Below are positions 49,503 to 58,654 of a DNA stretch of 64,000 bases, one piece after another. The stretch is from Chloroflexota bacterium (GTDB lineage Bacteria; Chloroflexota; Anaerolineae; Anaerolineales; Villigracilaceae): the NCBI GenBank assembly GCA_016223135.1, contig JACRPQ010000010.1:1-64000 (forward strand). Reading direction: 5' to 3'. Both the position numbers and the translations under genes were made by a program. A model generated the notes under the pieces. That model did no database searches and had not been told where the DNA came from. It saw only the letters and a list, made by a program, of their open reading frames with translations. Position 1 is the stretch's first letter. Each line of letters opens with the position of its first letter.

Positions 49503-51437
49503 ATGGCGATTCAGGAACTGGAACTCAAACCCGCCGTCCCCGCCTCGCCGTTGAGCGGTTTCTGGAATGTTTTCCGCAAGAACCGTTTGGCGATTGCCGG
49601 GCTGGCGATGTTGGTGGTCATCGTCATCGCTGCCATCTTTGCCGATGTCATTGCCCCTTATGACCCGCGTTCCTACGCCGGCATAGGCGCCGGCGACATT
49701 TACCAGCCGCCCAGCGCGCAGCACTGGTTCGGCACCGACGACGCCGGCAAGGACGTGTTCTCCGGTTTCATCTACGGCGCGCGCAATTCGCTCATTGTAG
49801 GCTTCTTCGCCGCGTTCATTTCCATTTTTATTGGCGGCACGTTCGGCATCATTGCCGGCTTCTACGGCGGACGCATCGAAACCTTCCTCATGCGCTTCAC
49901 CGACACCATGCTCGTCATCCCCGACCTGCCGTTGATTGTCATCTTCGTGGCATTGACCGAGCCCAGCCTGTGGAACATCATCCTCGTCATCGGTCTGCTC
50001 GGCTGGACGACCACCGCCCGCATCGTCCGCTCGCAGACTTTGGCGGTTAAATCGCGCAAGTTCGTTTTGCGGGCGCGCGCCATCGGCGCGGGGAACCGGC
50101 ACATCATCGTCCATCACATCCTGCCGTTGGTCATGCCCATTTTGGTAGTCAACGCCATTCTGGTCATTTCGCTCGCCATTCTCAGCGAGTCCACGCTGGC
50201 GTTCCTCGGCTTGAGCGACCCGCTCGCCATCTCGTGGGGGCAGATGCTCAACTTTGCCTTCGGGCGCGGCGCGATGAGCGTGGGCGCATGGTGGGCGCTG
50301 GTCGCGCCGGGCTTTGGGATTGTGTGGGTCGTCCTCGCGTTGACTCTGCTGGGGAACGGGCTCGAGCAGGTACTTAACCCGAGGCTGGAGGCGCATCATT
50401 TAATGCCCGGTCAGCCCACGGTCCAGAAAGAAGCGGGAGAGGTCCCCGCGCGGGGCGCGTTCGTCAAGACGCCCGTCATCCTCGATGTGCAGAATCTTTC
50501 CGTCGAATATATCAATGAAGGGAAACCGCCGGCGCGGGCGGTGCAAAACGTCAGTTTTCAGTTGCACGAAGGCGAGATGATGGGGCTGGTGGGGGAGAGC
50601 GGCTGCGGCAAGACCACGCTGATGCTGGCAGTCAACCGCCTGCTGCCCGCCGCCGGACAGATTGTGGGCGGCAAGGCGCTGTTCAACGGCATTGACCTGA
50701 CAACCGCCAGCGATGAAGAACTGGCAGACCTCCGCTGGAGCGGCATTTCCATCATCTTTCAAGGCGCGATGAACGCCCTCAACCCGGTGCGCACGGTGGG
50801 CGACCAAATTGCCGAGGCAATTCGGAAACACATGCCCATTGAAAACGAAGCAGCGCTGGATTCCCGCGTGACCGAACTGTTGGAACTGGTGGGCATTTCT
50901 GCCGAGCATAAAAATCATTACCCGCATCAATACTCCGGCGGAATGCGTCAGCGCGCCATGATTGCCATGGCGCTCTCCTGCTCGCCGCAAGTGGTGATTG
51001 CCGACGAACCCACCACCGCGCTGGATGTGATGATTCAAGCGCAGATTTTGGAACTGCTCGATGACCTGCGCCGCAAACTGGGACTTGCCGTCATCTTTGT
51101 GACGCACGACCTCGGCGTGGTGGCGGAGATGTGCGATACGGTGCTGGTGATGTACGGCGGCATGACGGCTGAATACGCCGACGTGGATACCATCTACAAT
51201 CAGCCGCGTCATCCCTACACCCAGGAACTGCTCAAGGCATTCCCCGACCTTTCCAACCCCGAAAAGCGGCTCTCCTCCATCCCCGGCTACCCGCCCAAAC
51301 TGGACGCGCTGCCGCCCGGCTGTCGCTTTGCGCCGCGCTGCCCGCTGGCGTTCGACCGCTGTAAGACCGAACTGCCGCGCCTGCACGAACTGGGCAGCGG
51401 TCACGTCGTCGGCTGCCATTTGTTGGAGAGACCCTAA
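49503..51437 (+). CDS. Fused peptide ABC transporter permease (DppC) and ATPase (DppD)
   Basis: A 644-aa fusion. Residues 1-300 are a DppC permease (FRKNRLAIAGLAMLVVI; HWFGTDDAGKDVFS; LRARAIGAGNRHIIVHHILP). A linker of about 25 residues (MPGQPTVQKEAGEVPARG) leads to a DppD ATPase with Walker A GESGCGKTT, signature YSGGMRQR, Walker B VVIADEPTTALD and the C-terminal oligopeptide segment CRFAPRCPLAFDRC, a Cys-rich region that binds Fe-S in some DppD proteins. In most bacteria these are separate genes. Confidence 0.92.
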   Translation: MAIQELELKPAVPASPLSGFWNVFRKNRLAIAGLAMLVVIVIAAIFADVIAPYDPRSYAGIGAGDIYQPPSAQHWFGTDDAGKDVFSGFIYGARNSLIVGFFAAFISIFIGGTFGIIAGFYGGRIETFLMRFTDTMLVIPDLPLIVIFVALTEPSLWNIILVIGLLGWTTTARIVRSQTLAVKSRKFVLRARAIGAGNRHIIVHHILPLVMPILVVNAILVISLAILSESTLAFLGLSDPLAISWGQMLNFAFGRGAMSVGAWWALVAPGFGIVWVVLALTLLGNGLEQVLNPRLEAHHLMPGQPTVQKEAGEVPARGAFVKTPVILDVQNLSVEYINEGKPPARAVQNVSFQLHEGEMMGLVGESGCGKTTLMLAVNRLLPAAGQIVGGKALFNGIDLTTASDEELADLRWSGISIIFQGAMNALNPVRTVGDQIAEAIRKHMPIENEAALDSRVTELLELVGISAEHKNHYPHQYSGGMRQRAMIAMALSCSPQVVIADEPTTALDVMIQAQILELLDDLRRKLGLAVIFVTHDLGVVAEMCDTVLVMYGGMTAEYADVDTIYNQPRHPYTQELLKAFPDLSNPEKRLSSIPGYPPKLDALPPGCRFAPRCPLAFDRCKTELPRLHELGSGHVVGCHLLERP

Positions 51438-51577
51438 AGGTCTGCTTTCCCTAGAGAGTTTTGGATAAACGCTGATACTCGGAAAATACTGCCGCTACAA
51501 TGTTCCCCCATCCTTTTTATCTGTGTTTATCGGTGGTTAAAAATGAACTTCAAAACACTTTCTTAGCTTTGTGAAAA
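51438..51577. repeat. Repeat remnants between the two ATPase genes
   Basis: The 140-bp gap opens with CCTAAAGGTCTGCTTTCCC, also found at 40408-40432. Then AGAGAGTTTTGGATAAACGC and TTCAAAACACTTTCTTA form the ends of a repeat like that at 29797-29933. No gene. The insertion separates dppF from its operon, so cotranscription across it is uncertain. Confidence 0.5.
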
Positions 51578-52564
51578 ATGTCAAACGAAATCATCCTCGA
51601 AATCCGCAGCCTCAAAAAATACTTCACAGCGGGCAAGGCTGGCTGGTTCTCACGGCGGCAGCGCTTCGTCCACGCAGTGGATGGGGTGGACTTGCAGCTG
51701 CACCGCGGCGAGGTCATTGCGCTGGTGGGCGAAAGCGGATGCGGCAAATCCACCCTCGCGCTCACCCTCATGCTGCTCGAAGAAGCCACCGAAGGCAGCA
51801 TCCTCTTCGAAGGCAAGGACATCACCCACGCCGCGCCGCAGGAACGCAAGGCAATCCGCCAGCGCATTCAGATGGTCTTCCAGGACCCCTACGAATCGCT
51901 CAACCCCACCCAGACCATCGAAGAAATCGTCTCCGAGCCGCTGACGGTGCATGGATTGACGCCGAACGCGAATGAACGCAGAGAGCGGGTCATCCGTGCG
52001 CTCGAAGACGCCGGCTTGAAACCCGCCGCCGACTACCTCCACCGTTTTCCGCATCAACTCTCCGGCGGACAGCGCCAGCGCGTCGTCATTGCCGGCGCGC
52101 TTGTCCTCGAACCGCACATCCTGTTGGCGGACGAACCCGTCTCCATGCTCGATGTCTCCATCCGCGCCGAAATCATCAACCTGCTCGCCGACCTGCGCCG
52201 GGCGCGCGGCATCTCGGTCATCTTCATCACGCACGACCTCGGCACCGTCGGCTACTTCGCCGACCGCGTGGCGGTCATGTACCTGGGGCGCATCGTCGAA
52301 ATTGGCGCCACGCGCGAGGTCCTGCAAGCCCCACAGCACCCCTACACACAAGCCCTGCTCTCGGTCATCCCCGTCCCCAACCCGCGCCTGCGCCGAAAGC
52401 GCATCATCCTGCAGGGCGAAACTCCCAACCCCATCGAACTGCCCAGCGGCTGCCGCTTTCATCCGCGCTGTCCGCTGGCAGTGGAAGCCTGCCGCCGCAC
52501 CGACCCCTCGCTCATCAACGTTTCGGAAACCCATCAGGCGGCGTGCATTCTGCTCCGACAATGA
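51578..52564 (+). CDS. Peptide ABC transporter ATPase, DppF type
   Basis: A 328-aa ATPase: LKKYFTAGKAGWFSRRQRFVHAVDGV opening, Walker A GESGCGKST, Q-loop MVFQDPYESLNP, signature LSGGQRQR, Walker B ILLADEPVSMLD, switch His in FITHDLG, and the C-terminal CRFHPRCPLAVEAC segment. It pairs with the DppD half of the fusion to power import. The stop overlaps the start of the next gene (ATGA). Confidence 0.93.
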   Translation: MSNEIILEIRSLKKYFTAGKAGWFSRRQRFVHAVDGVDLQLHRGEVIALVGESGCGKSTLALTLMLLEEATEGSILFEGKDITHAAPQERKAIRQRIQMVFQDPYESLNPTQTIEEIVSEPLTVHGLTPNANERRERVIRALEDAGLKPAADYLHRFPHQLSGGQRQRVVIAGALVLEPHILLADEPVSMLDVSIRAEIINLLADLRRARGISVIFITHDLGTVGYFADRVAVMYLGRIVEIGATREVLQAPQHPYTQALLSVIPVPNPRLRRKRIILQGETPNPIELPSGCRFHPRCPLAVEACRRTDPSLINVSETHQAACILLRQ

Positions 52565-53355
52565 CCGACATCACCAGCCCTCAAAACCCGCGCGTCAAAC
52601 ACATCGTCAAACTGCGCGAGGACAAACGCCAGCGACAAAAAGACGGCTTGCTCCTCGTGGAAGGCTGGGACGAGATTCAACTTGCCGTCTCCGCCGGGCA
52701 CGTTCCGCAGACGCTTCTGACCACGCCGGAACTTGCCAGCCGTCCCCTGACCTTTCCCTCCGCTGAAACGGAGGTCGAGCCTGTCGAGACCCTGACCGTC
52801 TCCCGCGCCGCCTTCGAGAAAATGTCCTACCGCGACAATCCCGACGGCTGGCTGGCGGTCTTTCCCATCCCGCGGATCACACTCGCCGACTTGAAAATAA
52901 CCGATGTCCCGCTCGTCATCATCGCCGAGTCCATCGAAAAACCCGGCAACCTCGGCGCCATCCTGCGCACCGCCGACGCCGCCGGCGTGGATGCCCTCCT
53001 GCTCTGCGATCCGCGCGTGGACCCTTGGAATCCGAACGTCGTCCGCGCCAGCCGCGGGACGGTGTTCAGCGTGCCGGTGGTCGAATGCGATAACGACTCG
53101 GCATTGGCATGGCTGCGCGCGCATCGCATTCAAACGCTCGCCGCCACTCCCTCGGCTGAAACCGTCTATTCCGCTGTGGACATGCGTCTGCCCACCGCCA
53201 TCGCTGTCGGCACAGAGGACGAAGGGCTGACTGACTTCTGGATGAAGAACGCCGACGTGAAGGTGAAGATACCGATGATGGGGAAGGTCAATTCGCTCAA
53301 TGTCTCGGTCTCGACCGCCTTGATTGTGTACGAGGCGGTTCGTCAGCGGGGATAG
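52561..53355 (+). CDS. SpoU-family 23S rRNA 2'-O-methyltransferase (RlmB/TsnR type)
   Basis: A 264-aa protein. MTDITSPQNPRVKHIVKLRE begins the substrate-binding domain. The SPOUT part has IAESIEKPGNLGAILRTADAAG, NPNVVRASRGTVF, AVGTEDEGL and IPMMGKVNSLNVSVSTALIVYE. It methylates a ribose in 23S rRNA, and some relatives give thiostrepton-type resistance. The segment ETEVEPVETLT is encoded by a short palindrome (GGTCGAGCC/TGTCGAGACC). ATG overlaps the dppF stop, so it is translationally coupled, although the functions are unrelated. Confidence 0.88.
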   Translation: MTDITSPQNPRVKHIVKLREDKRQRQKDGLLLVEGWDEIQLAVSAGHVPQTLLTTPELASRPLTFPSAETEVEPVETLTVSRAAFEKMSYRDNPDGWLAVFPIPRITLADLKITDVPLVIIAESIEKPGNLGAILRTADAAGVDALLLCDPRVDPWNPNVVRASRGTVFSVPVVECDNDSALAWLRAHRIQTLAATPSAETVYSAVDMRLPTAIAVGTEDEGLTDFWMKNADVKVKIPMMGKVNSLNVSVSTALIVYEAVRQRG

Positions 53356-53457
53356 GGAAGCGCGTCCCGTCATTGTCAGGGTTTTGCAAGGCGTGTTTGT
53401 TGTCTTTTTCCTTGATTCTCCGTCATGTCTGCAAATCTCACGCCAACGGAGTTGACC

Positions 53458-53586
53458 ATGTTTACCCTCATCAAATGGCTCTTTGCCGCCCTCGCTGCCG
53501 CCTTTTTGTGGCTGGTGGGCAAATACACCGCCGAATATTTCTCCTTCAGTCCCTATAAAAAATATCCCCTCCGCAAACGTGAGTGA
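53458..53586 (+). CDS. Small single-span membrane protein
   Basis: A 42-aa product starting MFTLIKWLFAALAAAFLWLV, with one hydrophobic helix and a basic, tyrosine-rich tail (FSPYKKYPLRKRE). GGAG lies six bases before ATG and a perfect terminator follows the stop, which supports a real gene. I cannot assign a family. Its size suits a regulator of a neighbouring membrane complex. Confidence 0.6.
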   Translation: MFTLIKWLFAALAAAFLWLVGKYTAEYFSFSPYKKYPLRKRE

Positions 53587-53620
53587 GTGTAGAGCAAGTC
53601 TATAGACTTGCTCTACACTT
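53587..53620 (+). terminator. Terminator with perfect 14-bp stem
   Basis: GTGTAGAGCAAGTC-TATA-GACTTGCTCTACAC followed by TT. It directly follows the stop of the small membrane protein. Confidence 0.7.
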
Positions 53621-53681
53621 ATCCATGCGGGGGTACAATACGCAAAAGCCGTTTCCGCCGACCTCCACAGGAGGGACATTC

Positions 53682-54044
53682 ATGCCGAAAGCGGCAAAAC
53701 CGAAAGAAGGAGAGGCTATGAACAGAAAAATCGTTTCCATCGTTCTTATCATCTTTGGAGCGGCGTTACTGCTTGGTTCGGTGTTCTTCATTCTCGACGG
53801 CATGACAGCGGAAAAAGCGCCGGGGCTGGGCGAACAAATTTTGAAAGTTCTTGGCGCGCTGGTCGGCGTGGGCACGGGACTCAAAGGATGGCTGGATTTT
53901 CGAAAACCGCAGTCACAGAGAAGCGAAGAACGAATCCAGGAAGTCATTGATTCCCCCGACAGCGAGCAGACCATGAAGGGCAAGGGAGGAAGACAAAAAC
54001 AGAAAAGCGTGCGTTCGGCGCGAAGCAAGCAGAATATGGAATAA
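53682..54044 (+). CDS. Small membrane protein upstream of the STAND-TPR gene
   Basis: A 120-aa protein with two hydrophobic segments (KIVSIVLIIFGAALLLGSVFFIL; QILKVLGALVGVGTGLKGWL) and a basic, Ser/Lys-rich cytoplasmic tail (GKGGRQKQKSVRSARSK). AGGAGG lies seven bases before ATG 53682; a second candidate ATG at 53718 also has AAGGAG. It lies 16 bases before the STAND-TPR gene, so they are likely cotranscribed and may form a sensor-effector pair, in which the membrane protein could be the effector. Confidence 0.7.
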   Translation: MPKAAKPKEGEAMNRKIVSIVLIIFGAALLLGSVFFILDGMTAEKAPGLGEQILKVLGALVGVGTGLKGWLDFRKPQSQRSEERIQEVIDSPDSEQTMKGKGGRQKQKSVRSARSKQNME

Positions 54045-54060
54045 CCCAAGTAAAAAAAAC

Positions 54061-56196
54061 ATGTCACGAGATCTCAGTCACTTTCAAGACCGGCAGGAGG
54101 CGATTCAAGCCTTCGATAATTTGTGGACGCAAGACACACCGTGGATACTTGCTTTCAACGGCGTTTCAGGGCAAGGGAAAAGCACATTGCTGGATTGGCT
54201 GGAAGTCAATCGCTGCATTCCCAATTCCATGAAATACGCGAGCCTTTCGATAGGCGACCACATTTCCGACTTTGATACGTTTTTGGCGCGTATCGCGGAG
54301 GCGAGGACAACTGCGCTTTCGACAAATGCAGTCAAGGAATTTTCCGAAGCAAGGATCAAGATCCTCGATGATTTAAATCAGAGAAAATTTCATCTTCAGC
54401 AAAGTCAGGTGAGCGAGCATTCGCCCGACAGCCGCCAAACCATGAGCGCGAACGTGGCGGAAGCGATCCGCGCGATGGAGAGTCAGGCATTGGCTGTTAT
54501 CATCGAGCGCTGGCTGCACTGCGTTCGAACAATCCCACAGCAAGAGAAATTCGTTCTTTTGCTGGATAATTACGATGTGTATCAGGATTTGGTTTCGCTC
54601 GACGAAATCCGTTTGTTTTGGGCGACGATGGAGCGCGCACGGCAATTCCTTCCAAACTTCCGCGTCGTTCTTGCCAGTCGTGAAGTCGTCCTTCACAGGG
54701 AACATGTGGAAGCCTTGCGGCGCGGATTGAGCGGCGAAGACTTGGGAGACCTTTCCAGGGAAGATAGCCGGGCGCTGCTGGATGCATTGGGCGTCACCGA
54801 CGCGCATTTTTGCGATGCCGTCTATCGCTTTGCGAACGGACACCCGCTTATGACGCGCATGGCGGCGGAAGTATGGAAAGAGTCCGCTGGAGAAATCGCG
54901 GCAAGCGATGTGCCGAATTTCTCAGGACGCGAAGAGGCAGTCGGCTGGCTTCAAACGTTCATCCTGAACAGACTGAAGGAACCCCTCCGTTCCGCCGCGC
55001 AGTGGATGGCAGTGCTGCGATGGTTTTCGTTCGAGGCGCTGAACGCCATTCTCGATGCGCCGATTACCGAAGAGGAATACCGCAAACTGACTGCTTATTC
55101 CTTCGTTGTGCCATCCAAACTCAGGGAAGGATACAAGGCGGCGCACGACCTTGTGCGCAAAGTGCAGATTGCCCACCTGCGGCGTGAACAACCGTCGAAA
55201 TTTGTCGAAGTCAACCGGCGGGCGATGCGGTATTCTGCCGCAATGGATGCCGCAGGATTGGAAACGCTGTACCATCAGTTTTTCATCGCGCCAGACGAAG
55301 CCTTCAAAATATGGCAGGAGATCGAATCGCAGGCGGCATTTCACTTCGACCATCAACGGTGGGGATTACTGTTCGAACTTGCCCTGCGGGATGAGCTTTC
55401 CCTCCCACCAGCCATGCTCGCCGAAATTCAATACCGCGCCGGCAGGCGGCATTACTACCGTGCGGAATGGTTTTTGGCGATGGATTATTACAACGAAGCC
55501 CTGAAACTCTTCGAGGAAATTGGCGCAAAATTGGGCGAAGCCAACGTGCTGCAAGCCATCGGCGACGTGCAGCAGTTCCGCGATGAACGCGACGCCGCGC
55601 TCGAAAGTTACCAAAAGGCGCTGGGGCTGTTTCGCGAAATTGGCGACCGTTTGGGCGAAGCCAACGTGCTGAAAGCCATCGGCGACGTGCAGCAGTTCCG
55701 CGATGAACGCGACGCCGCGCTCGAAAGTTACCAAAAGGCGCTGGGGCTGTATAGCGAAATTGGCGCAAAATTGGGCGAAGCCAACGTGCTGCAAGCCATC
55801 GGCGACGTGCAGCAGTTCCGTAAGCAAGTAGACGCCGCGCTCGAAAGTTACCAAAAGGCGCGGGGGCTGTATAGCGAAATTGGCGCAAAATTGGGCGAAG
55901 CCAACGTGCTGAAAGCCATCGGCGACGTGCAGCAGTTCCGTAAGCAAGTAGACGCCGCGCTCGAAAGTTACCTAAAGGCGCTGGGGCTGTATAGCGAAAT
56001 TGGCGCAAAATTGGGCGAAGCCAACGTGCTGCAAGCCATCGGCGACAAGTTTTACCCATGCTGGTTGAAGTGGCAGGGGAAAACCACCCTGTTACTGAAG
56101 CGTTTCGAGGGTTTATTGCGCAATTGTAAAAGTGAAAACCGCCCACGAATGGAGCCGCGAAATACGTCAATTCAAATATCGGAAGTATGCCAATAA
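54061..56196 (+). CDS. STAND ATPase with near-identical C-terminal TPRs, frame-shifted tail
   Basis: A 711-aa protein. The ATPase has Walker A NGVSGQGKST (about residues 34-43) and Walker B FVLLLDNYDVY, with a winged-helix-like part near 300-370. The C-terminus has four and a half 40-residue TPRs (IGAKLGEANVLQAIGDVQQF) that are almost identical at DNA level. After the last unit the tail FYPCWLKWQGK does not look like a protein end. One extra base near 56057 would restore MLVEVAGENHPVTEAFRGF ending at 56129, the expected tail. No nuclease or TIR domain is attached. Confidence 0.8.
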   Translation: MSRDLSHFQDRQEAIQAFDNLWTQDTPWILAFNGVSGQGKSTLLDWLEVNRCIPNSMKYASLSIGDHISDFDTFLARIAEARTTALSTNAVKEFSEARIKILDDLNQRKFHLQQSQVSEHSPDSRQTMSANVAEAIRAMESQALAVIIERWLHCVRTIPQQEKFVLLLDNYDVYQDLVSLDEIRLFWATMERARQFLPNFRVVLASREVVLHREHVEALRRGLSGEDLGDLSREDSRALLDALGVTDAHFCDAVYRFANGHPLMTRMAAEVWKESAGEIAASDVPNFSGREEAVGWLQTFILNRLKEPLRSAAQWMAVLRWFSFEALNAILDAPITEEEYRKLTAYSFVVPSKLREGYKAAHDLVRKVQIAHLRREQPSKFVEVNRRAMRYSAAMDAAGLETLYHQFFIAPDEAFKIWQEIESQAAFHFDHQRWGLLFELALRDELSLPPAMLAEIQYRAGRRHYYRAEWFLAMDYYNEALKLFEEIGAKLGEANVLQAIGDVQQFRDERDAALESYQKALGLFREIGDRLGEANVLKAIGDVQQFRDERDAALESYQKALGLYSEIGAKLGEANVLQAIGDVQQFRKQVDAALESYQKARGLYSEIGAKLGEANVLKAIGDVQQFRKQVDAALESYLKALGLYSEIGAKLGEANVLQAIGDKFYPCWLKWQGKTTLLLKRFEGLLRNCKSENRPRMEPRNTSIQISEVCQ
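55520..56045 (+). repeat. Near-identical 120-bp tandem repeats
   Basis: Four and a half units with a 120-base period (TTGGCGCAAAATTGGGCGAA... units). Copies differ mainly by GATGAACGC versus AAGCAAGTA and TTTCGC versus TATAGC. The alternation suggests recent gene conversion or unequal exchange. Confidence 0.85.
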
Positions 56197-56200
56197 ATTT

Positions 56201-56230
56201 GTACCGCGAGATAAATCTCGCGGTACTTTT
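56201..56230. terminator. Perfect palindromic terminator
   Basis: GTACCGCGAGAT-AA-ATCTCGCGGTAC followed by TTTT. The core CGCGAGATAAATCTCGCG is that of family B repeats, so a repeat may have been taken over as a terminator. Confidence 0.65.
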
Positions 56231-56275
56231 CACTGCTCACTGCTCACTGATTACTGATCACTGATCACTACCTCA
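56230..56275. repeat. CACTGATCACTGAT-type repeat at the ABC gene end
   Basis: ACTGCTCACTGCTCACTGAT and further copies run into the 3' end of the ABC exporter gene and encode its last residues (SSEVVISDQ). Similar strings occur at 9954-9990 and 62752-62860. Confidence 0.55.
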
Positions 56276-58107
56276 CTGCTCACTTCCTCCGCCTCCTCCT
56301 CCCGCTCCGCGACTCCATACGCCACTTCCAACTGATGGCGGAACTGCTGGGTGTAAAGGCGGTAATAATGTCCGCGCAGTTTCAGCAGTTCGGCGTGCGT
56401 CCCCTGCTCGGTGATGCGCCCGTTCTCGATGACCAGGATTCGGTCGGCGCGGCGGATCGTGCTCAGGCGGTGGGCGATGACGAAGGACGTGCGTCCCTGC
56501 ATCAGCGCTTCCATGCCGCGCTGGATGAGCGCTTCGGTCAGCGTGTCCACGCTGGAGGTCGCCTCGTCCATGATGAAGAGTTCGGGCTTTGCCAGCACGG
56601 CGCGCGCCAGTGAAATCAACTGCTTCTGTCCCACCGAGAGCAGATTGCCGCCCTCGCCCACATTGTGGTCATAGCCTTTCTCCAGCGTCACAATAAAATC
56701 GTGCGCGCCGGCGATTTTGGCGGCTTCTTCCACCTCGGCGTCCGTCGCCTCCAGCCGCCCGTAGCGGATGTTGTCGCGCACGCTGCCGGAGAAGAGATGC
56801 GGCGTCTGCAGTACGATGCCGATGCGGCTGTGAATCGAAGCGAGGGTGTACTCCCTGTAATCGCGTCCGTTGATGCGGATGACGCCGCCGCGCGGTTCAT
56901 AGAAGCGGCACAGCAGATTCACAATCGTGGACTTGCCGCCGCCGGTCGGTCCGACCAGCGCAATCATTTCGCCGGGCTTGACCTTGAGCGTGAAATCCTG
57001 CAGGACGGGCTTGCGGTCTTCGTAGTAGAAGTCCACGTGGTCGAATTCGATTTCGCCCATCAGCGTTTGCGCGTCAACCGCGCCGGGTCTATCGTGGACC
57101 TCGGGCGGGGTGTCTGCCAATTTGAAGATTCTCTCCGCCGAAGCGATGGAGTGCTGCATCTCGGCATAGACGCGCGCCAGGTCCTGGATGGGCCACATCA
57201 TGAAGGTCAGGTACGAGACGAACGCCTGGATGCCGCCGATGGTCATCAACCCGATTGTGATTTGTTGACCGCCATAGCCGACGATGACTCCCAGCGCCAG
57301 CGCCGCGATGATTTGCACGGTGGGGAGGAAGAGCGCCGAGAGCCACGCCGCGCGGTACGAGGCGTTGTACATCTGCGTGGTCAATCCCTGAAACTCGCGG
57401 GTGTTTTCGTCCTCGCGCAGCAGGGCTTTCACCACGCGCACGCCCTGAAAGTTCTCGTTAAACGCGCCGGTGATTTTCGAGTTCGTGCGCCGCGCCGTGC
57501 GATATTCCACCAGAATGCGCTTGCGGAACTGCACGGCAATGAAAAGCATGATGGGGATGACCGTGAACACGATGAGCGCCAGTTTCCAGTTGATGAGCGC
57601 CATGAACGTGATCGAGGTGATGATGTTCATGATTGCCCAGGTCGTGTCCACCACGCCCCAGGTGAGCAGGTCGGCGACGCGCCCGGTATCCGAGGTCACG
57701 CGCGCAATCAGGCGCCCGACGGCGTTCTGTGCGTAGTACGAAAGCGACAGGTCTTGCAGGTGGTTGAAGAGCATCTTGCGCAGGTCGTATTGCACGCGCT
57801 CGCCCAGCACGCCGGCAAGGTAAATGAACGTGAACACAAACCCCGCCTGCAGCAGTTGAAACACACCGTAAAGGACGGCAAGTTCCATCACCCGCGCTTT
57901 GTCGCCCGGCACAATGCCCGTGTCCACAATCTGTTTGTTCAAGTATGTAAACCAGGCGTCCAGCATGGAGGTCAGCGCAATGGTGATGAGAAAACCCACC
58001 ACCCACTTCCAATGAGGTTTGAGCAGGGTCAAAATGCGCCGAAAGACCGGTGCGGTCAGTTGGCTTGTGTGTTCTTCTTCTTCGAGTTCGGTGATGACTT
58101 CTGACAT
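56251..58107 (-). CDS. ABC exporter half-transporter with canonical Glu (second pair, subunit 2)
   Basis: A 618-aa exporter: six helices, Walker A GPTGGGKST, signature LSVGQKQL and Walker B LFIMDEATSS with the catalytic glutamate. The weak signature and intact glutamate complement the DD subunit at 58655, as in BmrCD/TM287-288 heterodimers. The last residues are encoded by a dispersed repeat. It is separated from its partner by the four-helix-bundle gene. Confidence 0.92.
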   Translation of the reverse strand: MSEVITELEEEEHTSQLTAPVFRRILTLLKPHWKWVVGFLITIALTSMLDAWFTYLNKQIVDTGIVPGDKARVMELAVLYGVFQLLQAGFVFTFIYLAGVLGERVQYDLRKMLFNHLQDLSLSYYAQNAVGRLIARVTSDTGRVADLLTWGVVDTTWAIMNIITSITFMALINWKLALIVFTVIPIMLFIAVQFRKRILVEYRTARRTNSKITGAFNENFQGVRVVKALLREDENTREFQGLTTQMYNASYRAAWLSALFLPTVQIIAALALGVIVGYGGQQITIGLMTIGGIQAFVSYLTFMMWPIQDLARVYAEMQHSIASAERIFKLADTPPEVHDRPGAVDAQTLMGEIEFDHVDFYYEDRKPVLQDFTLKVKPGEMIALVGPTGGGKSTIVNLLCRFYEPRGGVIRINGRDYREYTLASIHSRIGIVLQTPHLFSGSVRDNIRYGRLEATDAEVEEAAKIAGAHDFIVTLEKGYDHNVGEGGNLLSVGQKQLISLARAVLAKPELFIMDEATSSVDTLTEALIQRGMEALMQGRTSFVIAHRLSTIRRADRILVIENGRITEQGTHAELLKLRGHYYRLYTQQFRHQLEVAYGVAEREEEAEEVSSEVVISDQ

Positions 58108-58211
58108 GGGTAATTCTCCACAATAAAGATGAAAGATGAGAGATGAAAGATAAAAGTCCGTGCGGCTTTATTCTTCATCCCTTTGCCTTCGCTCAGGATA
58201 GGTTTTCTCTC

Positions 58212-58586
58212 TCATCTTTGGTTATTCTTCCGTTTCTTGATCTTCGTCACGATAGTCACGAAGATAGCAATGAGTTCATTCGTTTCCCTGATGAGGGATT
58301 CCAAATTTTTAGCAGGGACGAATCCGCCTTTCACGAGCAGTCCGAGCCAATAGTCGGTTTCATCCAACTCCTGCAAAACGCCTTCGAACTTGCTAATTAC
58401 GTCGGCGTCAGATTTTGCCCGATGACCTTCCCGATATTGCGCTCCAACGGATGTGCCAGAGCGCAAAACCTGTTTTCCAATCACCTGCACTTCGGTCTTT
58501 TTCGAGAGGCTGGAATACAGGCGAATGATTCGCAGTGCATACTCGCTTGTCCGTTCTCCCAAGTCCTGCAGATTTTCGTTTGTCAT
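58212..58586 (-). CDS. Four-helix-bundle protein (23S rRNA intervening-sequence-protein family)
   Basis: A 124-aa helical protein of the S23/IVP family. LRSGTSVGAQYREGHRAKSDADVISKFEGVLQELDETDYWLGLL is its hallmark. The function is unknown; relatives form pentamers and are often encoded in rRNA intervening sequences or near mobile DNA. The start at 58586 is set by GGAG upstream; a start at 58637 would add a basic stretch. It lies between two ABC exporter genes, probably after insertion. Confidence 0.85.
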   Translation of the reverse strand: MTNENLQDLGERTSEYALRIIRLYSSLSKKTEVQVIGKQVLRSGTSVGAQYREGHRAKSDADVISKFEGVLQELDETDYWLGLLVKGGFVPAKNLESLIRETNELIAIFVTIVTKIKKRKNNQR

Positions 58587-58654
58587 TTTGGCATTCTCCA
58601 TTTGATTTTGATTTCGCCGCTTCAGGCGTTCATTCATATCTCATCTTTCATCTT

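Noticed and set aside
55520-56045. Possible CRISPR or satellite array
   Set aside because: The period is 120 bases, in frame, and codes TPR helices.
56665-58104. 479-codon open frame opposite an ABC exporter gene
   Set aside because: Antisense shadow of a strongly conserved ABC transporter; product is low-complexity His/Arg/Asp.
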